DNA from: Rhodotorula mucilaginosa
Taxonomy: Eukaryota > Basidiomycota > Microbotryomycetes > Sporidiobolales > Sporidiobolaceae
Assembly: GCA_034406715.1 (NCBI GenBank)
Contig: CP137867.1
Location: 744,001 to 808,000 of the forward strand
Direction of reading: 5' to 3'
DNA length: 64,000 nt
The notes below the pieces were generated by a model, which was not told the DNA's origin, made no database searches, and was given only the letters and a program-made list of their open reading frames with translations. Every line of letters begins with the position of its first letter. Position 1 is the first letter of the stretch. The translations under genes and the position numbers were made by a program. Shown one piece after another: positions 59,576 to 64,000 of the stretch.

Positions 59576-60496
59576 GCTTCGCTCTTTGCTGCTTTGCCAC
59601 GCAAACCCACAATAGATCTAGGCCCTTGACTGGGCCCCTGCTAGCTGCTGATCAGCGTTGCGCTTCGCGCTTCCGAGGCGCTCGAGCCCGTCTCGATGCG
59701 CCTTTTTGCACTCAATCCTCTCGGGCAATAGGTGCTTTCTGTCGGCCTAGCCAGCCGCTGCTCATCTCTTATACAGTACATACCACCTGCTTCTGTGCGT
59801 CTCTCCCGAGCTTTTGGCGTCGCTATTTGCCGAGCGAACGTCCGCAGCCATCACGATCGCCGCTGCCGCCCTCGCTCTCGGGCGGCTTATCTCACCGTTA
59901 TTGGATCCACGCGTGCAGCTATACACTTCCCGGGAGCGAGTATACGTAGCTATAGCACCTCCACCACGGCTAATCCTTTGCCCGCTCCTTGCCGGATGCA
60001 GAACAGCGCACGCCGGAAGTTCTCGCTTCCCTTCTTTCGGACGCGGCACGAGCGTACGCACGCGCCTCCAGCGCTCACACCCATTTAGATACCTTTGCTT
60101 GCTCTAACTATCTGGCGTCCACTTCTGTCCACGGGCGCCAGCTGTGCCTGCTAGGCGTCGCAACAAGCTACTGCCAAAGTTCCGTTCGCTCTCCGCAGCG
60201 TCTTTGCCTTTTGCGCGCGGGGAAACTCCGCCTTCGTCTGACGAGAGTGGCTTTCACCGCAGGCTCAACGCGCTTTACAAAGCTGACGAGGGTCTACGCT
60301 GGCAGATCACGTTTCGAGTCCCCCCGGCTCACCTAGCGTTTGCGGGGGCCTCGTCGTCGATGCGTTTATTTGAAGCCTTTACGGGAGACGTACTACGGAT
60401 GCAGAATATACGCCAGAGAAGAACTTCGCCGCTCGCGGGCCCTTCCCCCCAGAATGAGGAAGGCGATTGGCAGGCGTAACCTGCCACCTCTTTTTT
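59576..60496 (+). repeat. Tandem unit 3 (candidate structured RNA gene)
   Basis: Diverged partner of unit 2 in the same orientation. It contains GTTTCGAGTCC (60311-60321), one mismatch from the RNA polymerase III B-box consensus GGTTCGANTCC. Directly after it a hairpin with CCCCCG / CGGGGG arms occupies about 60321-60348, at the place of the CCCCGGC hairpin of unit 2. It ends in the third double hairpin and T6. Confidence 0.5.
60441..60496 (+). terminator. Unit 3 double hairpin plus T6
   Basis: Hairpin a: CCTTC (60441-60445) and GAAGG (60459-60463), 13-nt loop. Spacer CGATT as in unit 2. Hairpin b: GGCAGG (60469-60474), loop CGTAA, CCTGCC (60480-60485). T6 follows at 60491-60496. Confidence 0.6.
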
Positions 60497-61030
60497 GCTG
60501 GCTTCACTCTGCTTTTGCACTCTGCTTTTGCGCGGGAGTGAGTGCCCCTCTTTTCTGCTGCACAGTGTCGCAGGAATGGTGCTCGTAGACCCCCGACCGC
60601 GCGCCTGGTCGTGCGACCCCCAACGCTCGAGCCTCCGGTCAAGCTCTGGTGCAAACGCTCGGGCCCTCTCTCCATCGGGTATTTCTGCGCTGGATCCTCT
60701 CGGGGAGAGTTTCGCCAAGTTTAATAGCTGCTGAGCGATTGCTGACGAGGGGCGTACAAATCCGTCGTCGTTGTAGCTTCACTCCCTTCCGCTCGTGAGC
60801 TCGCTTCCCTCGCCACACGCCGTCGCATCCTTGCGCGAGATTCCACTTCGGTACCTGGACCTCCTGAAGCTTTGCTTTTTCGCACCGAAAAATGAAATTC
60901 CGGTCGCGCTGCTCTTAGCTTGCTTGACAAGCATGAGCTGGCCACTCATGTGGGCTTTGCAAGCGACCTCTGAGCCGAAGCTTCCCGAGCCGTGACCAAC
61001 TGGCACGGTATTAAGCGAGGGCTAGGAGGG

Positions 61031-61036
61031 TATAAA
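61031..61036 (+). promoter_or_regulatory. TATAAA box upstream of the unit 4 structured element
   Basis: TATAAA in a GC-rich region, 15 bp before the first stem of the predicted structure and about 220 bp before a T6. TATA-plus-T-run is the arrangement of several fungal RNA polymerase III genes, for example U6. The spacing to the first stem is shorter than the usual 25-30 bp, so the true 5' end is uncertain. Confidence 0.4.
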
Positions 61037-61045
61037 TGCGCATTT

Positions 61046-61260
61046 GCTCCGGAGGAAGGTTGGACATCTCCAGAGATGGGTTGTCCGACTGGAGCGCACC
61101 CGGATGCTCGTCCGAGTCCGTGGACCATGGTCAACCTGGTGTAACGACTCTTGAGCATCCGGTTTGTTGTAGTTGCAACGACCCGTAGCTACAACCTCCC
61201 CTTTCAAGCTTCCCTTTCCTAGGGAAAGCACGAAATGGGGACCTCTCCTCCCCCTTTTTT
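61046..61260 (+). ncRNA. Candidate structured non-coding RNA (unit 4), about 215 nt
   Basis: Consecutive self-complementary arms occupy nearly the whole stretch. GCTCC (61046-61050) pairs with GGAGC (61091-61095), enclosing GGAC/GTCC (61062-61065, 61083-61086) and ATCTC/GAGAT (61066-61070, 61073-61077). GGATGCTC (61102-61109) pairs with GAGCATCC (61153-61160), enclosing GAGTC/GACTC. GTTGTAG (61166-61172) pairs with CTACAAC (61189-61195). CTTTCC/GGAAAG (61214-61219, 61223-61228) and GGGGA/TCCCC (61237-61241, 61249-61253) lead directly to T6 (61255-61260). A B-box-like CGTCCGAGTCC lies at 61109-61119. It does not match tRNA, 5S, U1-U6, U3 or SRP RNA features I could test; RNase P/MRP RNA cannot be fully excluded. 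Confidence 0.45.
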
Positions 61261-61533
61261 CTCGTCGTGTCGAAGTCTAGCGCCTAATCACGATTTGTCT
61301 CTTTCTGTCGAACCACCACCCGCTCTTTCGAACGCCTTGAAAGGAAGGAACGATGTACGGCGTTGCAAGCGAGCAGAAACGGAGAAAAGCAGGAGGTAGA
61401 GACAACAAGCAAAGCGAATGGACAAGCCGGTATAGACAGGGCGGGGAGGGGGACAGACAGAGAGACCGGAAAAGGCAGTGAGGGAAATGGGGAAGGAAAA
61501 GCGGGAGAGAGCACGAACACACGCAAAAGGGGA

Positions 61534-63190
61534 TCAAGCCGACTGAGCTTTCTTCCACTCGACGAAAGCGTCAATGGTCGAAGGCCCTGTGCGCGGGAGA
61601 ATCAATGAGTCCAAGTCAATACGAGATGCGCCTTGGCACACTCACAGGCATCGTCCTCGCTCCAGCCCGTCAAGTCCGGCTCGACAGACTGGCAAAACTC
61701 GAGCAACTGGGTCCAGACGTCGACCGAGACCGCCTTGAATGCCAATCCTTGCGACTGACCGAGGCGCACGTCTCGTCAGCATCACGAGTATATGACGGGA
61801 AAGAGAGAGGAGGGCACGCGCGCACCTCTGCAAAGTCGACAAACGACTGGCCGAGCTCGTAGCGCTGCGCGATCGAGATACTCCAGAGCGGGATGGCCAT
61901 CTCGGCAGGGAGGGTCTTGGCGCCTTCGCTCCTGAGGAAAGGGAACAGGAACGAGTAAAAGTCGCGGAAATCGGCCGCGGTCGACGAGGCCGGGTCGAGG
62001 ATCGTGTCGTACAGCTTTTGCAACGAGGCCGAGAGCTGAGTCGGCGAGGCGATCCTGCGCAGCCGCACGAGTTCGACAGGTCACAGATCAGTATAATACG
62101 CAGACCACGGGAGCCATGCGAGGAGCGAGGGCGGCGCGGGCTCACTTTTCGGCCTTGAAGGCGCGCTTAAAGTCGGAGCGGAGGAAGGACCCGAACGAGC
62201 CGGGCTCGGCTTTGACCTTGTAGGCGAGCAGCATCGGGTACGACTAGCCGAGGTTCAGTTGTCAAGTCAGCCACTAGCTCTTCGCAAAGCCTGCACCAGC
62301 TCTCCAGCTCGAGGGAGAGCAGAAGGGCCGGAAGGAAGCGAGAGAGAGAGCGCGGGGAACTCACGCCGTCCATCGAGAGGCTCATGTCCTGGAACAACTG
62401 CTCGATTCCCTCGGCTTCCATCTTGTCCGGCGTACCTTCCTCGGCGTAGGCAGCAAAGAAGCGCTCAAAGCCGTCTTCGAACGAGAGGGGCTTGGTCGAT
62501 TTCGACTTGGAGGAGGAGGAGCCCTTCTTGGCCTTGGTTCCCGCGACGGGGGTCGTGTCGCCCGGCGTCGAGGTCGAGTCGAGCGGCTCGAGCGAGGCAA
62601 GCGCAGCCTTGCTTGGCTCGGCGGCCTTGTCCGAGGCTGTCAGGGCGCGTACCGTATATCACCAGGTCAGTTGAGCCGCCAGCGAGAGCGGCAGTCGCGA
62701 TCAGGACCTCGTGTTGGGCGTGACTCTCACCTTTGCCCACAGACTTCTTCTTCTTGTCGTTCTCGTCCTTGGTACTCTTGGACGCGCCCTTGCCCTTGGA
62801 AGAAGGCGTGGTCTTTTTGCCCTTTTTCGGACTCTCGATGATCACGTCGCTGTCGGAATCGTCATCGCCGCTGCTGTCCGACTCGACGATGGTGATCTCT
62901 GCCTGGTTCTTGCTCTTGCTCTTGGAGGAGCTTGACGCGGTCGCAGAAGCGCCCTTGACCCTGGCCTTGGACGAGGACGAGGAGGCAGCAGCGGCGCGGG
63001 ATGACTTTGCGGGAGAGTCGGCGGCTGCGGTCGAGCGCTTCTTGGCTTTGGGAGCGGATTGGCCGGCAGTAGCGTCAGCCTTGCGTTTCGGTGCCTGTGT
63101 GCCCCATACACATCGCACGTCAGTCGGGCTATGGCGAGGGGTGAGGCGTGTGCGGCCCCACGAGCGGGAGAGAGCGGGAGAGCACACCAT
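61534..63190 (-). CDS. DCN1: Cullin neddylation co-E3 Dcn1 (DCUN1 family)
   Basis: Promotes Nedd8 transfer to cullins through its PONY/DCUN1 domain. The first coding exon is only ATG (63188-63190). The GTGTGC donor splices to GCACCGAAACGC, giving MAPKRKADATAGQSAPKAKK. A 150-200-residue Ser/Lys-rich, NLS-like region with an acidic Asp/Ser patch occupies the place of the UBA domain of yeast Dcn1. The PONY domain follows: GIEQLFQDMSLSMDGV, PMLLAYKVKAEPGSFGSFLR, DFRDFYSFLFPFLRSEGAKT, PAEMAIPLWSISIAQRY and VDVWTQLLEFCQSVEPDLTG, with the signature EDDAWPSTIDAFVEWKKA near the end. About five introns. Divergent with RAD18. Confidence 0.92.
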
Positions 63191-63536
63191 GAGGACGGAA
63201 GCGGCGGCGATGCGGCGAGCGAGAGCGGCGAGACCTTGAAGCAGCGTGTCTGTGTGAGCGTGTCCGAGTCCTCGCCCTGCCTCTGCGCGTGCTCGTGCTC
63301 GGAGCGAGGTGAACCGTCAAAGGCAAACAATGTCAACTTGAACTCTTGAGCGTCAACTCGCCACACCCACACAGCGCGGGCTGAGGTGCACGCAGACGCA
63401 GCAAGAAGTCTACAGCTACTACTCGGACGCGTCGTCGCGCCTTTGTCCGCCGCTCATCCGTTCCGTGGTCATCGTCCTGCTCCACACTTTTGACCTCTCG
63501 ACACTCTCGCTCGAGCAGTCACGGAGCAACGCGCAG
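63191..63536. promoter_or_regulatory. Divergent intergenic region between DCN1 and RAD18
   Basis: 346 bp between two start codons facing away from each other; contains both promoters and leaders. No TATA box or repeat stands out. Confidence 0.5.
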
Positions 63537-64000
63537 ATGGCGCCGAGTACGCGCAAGGGCAAGGGCAGGAGCGTCACAACCGCCGCAGAGCTCGCGGCCG
63601 CCGGTGAACTCGACGCCGACTCGGACTTTGCGTTCCCTTCCCTGTCGGCCCTCGACTCGAGCCTCCGCTGCGCCATCTGCTCCGAACTGTACACCGCGCC
63701 CGTCCTCCTGACCCACTGCGGTCACTCGTTCGACTCGCGCTGCCTCGCCCAACACTTTGTCGTCAAACGGAGTTGCCCGACTTGCCACCGCGAAGCGTTT
63801 CACGACCACACCGTTCGCAATCAGGCCCTCTCCGAACTCGTCGAGAGTTGGCGCGCAGCGAGGTGAGCAACTTGACGTGCAGAAGCTCTGCCGTCGCACA
63901 GGGGAAATTGACCGGACTGTATCGCCAGGTCCGATCTCTTGCAATTGCAGGCGCAGGCAGCTCGAAACGCAACTCCGGAAGCCGGTCATTCACGCGGACT
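63537..64000 (+). CDS. RAD18: E3 ubiquitin ligase Rad18 (N-terminal part, 3' end outside window)
   Basis: RING E3 that with Rad6 monoubiquitinates PCNA for DNA damage tolerance. It starts MAPSTRKGKGRSVTTAAE at ATG 63537. The RING comprises LRCAICSELYTAPVLLTHCG, HSFDSRCLAQHFV and CPTCHREAFHD (C3HC4), and is followed by the Rad18-typical VRNQALSELVESWRAAR. The first intron is 63863-63928; exon 2 reads SDLLQLQAQAARN and runs off the window. SAP and UBZ domains expected in Rad18 would lie outside, so the assignment rests on the RING and its C-terminal extension. Confidence 0.8.

Larger units (their letters stand above)
57734..61533. other. 3.8-kb region without protein genes, containing hairpin/oligo-T-ended tandem units
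   Basis: Open frames here are short, mutually overlapping and free of recognisable motifs, and the flanking genes' dense exon structure stops. The left part (57.7-58.2 kb) is the LETM1 upstream region. From about 58.2 kb the sequence is built of related units running left to right, each closed by two hairpins and a T-run (listed separately). The right end (61.26-61.53 kb) is the DCN1 3' flank, with a GA/GGA-rich stretch on the plus strand at 61365-61520. Confidence 0.7.

Noticed and set aside
60311-60321. tRNA gene at a near-perfect B box
   Set aside because: No acceptor, D or anticodon arm can be folded around it and no A box lies at tRNA distance.
58437-60736. Several 60-160-codon frames in the LETM1-DCN1 interval as small protein genes
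   Set aside because: Frames overlap in all six phases, share no conserved peptide between the duplicated units, and are broken differently in each copy, while hairpins are conserved.
61046-61260. Identity as RNase P, RNase MRP, SRP or U6 RNA
   Set aside because: GGAGGAAGG and ATCCGGTTT faintly recall RNase P CR-I and CR-V, but the rest of the consensus is missing. No U6 ACAGAGA box followed by the U4-pairing region and no SRP Alu UGUAA context was found. Left as unidentified.

Overview
The window is nuclear DNA from a GC-rich basidiomycete fungus. The best guess is a red yeast of the Pucciniomycotina (Rhodotorula/Sporobolomyces type). The reasons are the dense short introns (mostly 55-110 nt with GTRNGT donors and CTGAC/CTNAC-like branch sites before CAG/TAG), the strong third-position C/G bias, and the gene set (SCAP, Mif2, septin Cdc10, secreted SLT-domain protein, GH5 mannanase). 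No transposon, LTR element, CRISPR array, rRNA or tRNA gene was recognised. Both edges cut genes. Splice sites were placed by eye, so terminal exons are less certain than cores.

Layout. 1-2.5 kb: PhoD-like phosphatase (5' cut). 2.7-10.5 kb, minus strand: a Zn2Cys6 transcription factor whose zinc cluster is spread over micro-exons, splicing factor SLT11, and V-ATPase subunit A (VMA1, no intein). 10.9-16.1 kb, plus strand: kinetochore protein MIF2/CENP-C and a secreted SLT-domain (lysozyme-like) protein. 16.4-30.2 kb, minus strand: GH5 endo-mannanase with an apparent N-myristoylation signal, SIP5 (also with one), a PWWP chromatin protein, an SGNH/PC-esterase-like type II membrane protein, and a Ser/Thr-rich single-pass membrane protein. 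31.7-34.9 kb, plus strand: a disordered protein carrying a repeated short L-x-x-R-[ILM] motif. 35.2-43 kb: nucleotide-sugar transporter (+), RibD-type deaminase (-) and SCAP/SCP1 (+). 43.1-47 kb, minus strand: glycyl-tRNA synthetase with two start codons (mitochondrial and cytosolic forms) and mitochondrial uS11. 47.1-48 kb: an APC15-like gene (+). 48.3-57.7 kb, minus strand: a pseudo-NDPK protein with a five-fold R-[ML]-[TSN]-[KR]-AA-x-LR motif, an unrecognised gene, septin CDC10 and the mitochondrial LETM1 homologue. 57.7-61.5 kb: a 3.8-kb stretch with no protein gene. 61.5-64 kb: DCN1 (-) and RAD18 (+, 3' cut).

The most unusual part is 58.4-61.3 kb. Diverged tandem units of about 0.8-0.9 kb each end in two consecutive hairpins followed by a run of 5-8 T on the plus strand. 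Between three units the hairpin stems differ by base-pair-preserving changes, which is what selection on an RNA structure leaves behind. A fourth unit has the same layout with unrelated sequence and a TATAAA box about 220 nt before its T-run. I read this as a candidate array of structured non-coding RNA genes, possibly RNA polymerase III transcribed, with no family I can name.

Functional themes are ordinary housekeeping: vacuolar acidification, splicing, translation in cytosol and mitochondria, cell-cycle machinery (Mif2, APC15-like, Cdc10, Dcn1), sterol/oxygen sensing (SCAP) and DNA damage tolerance (Rad18). Several pairs are divergent with short shared promoters: VMA1/MIF2, deaminase/SCP1, mt-uS11/APC15-like and DCN1/RAD18.
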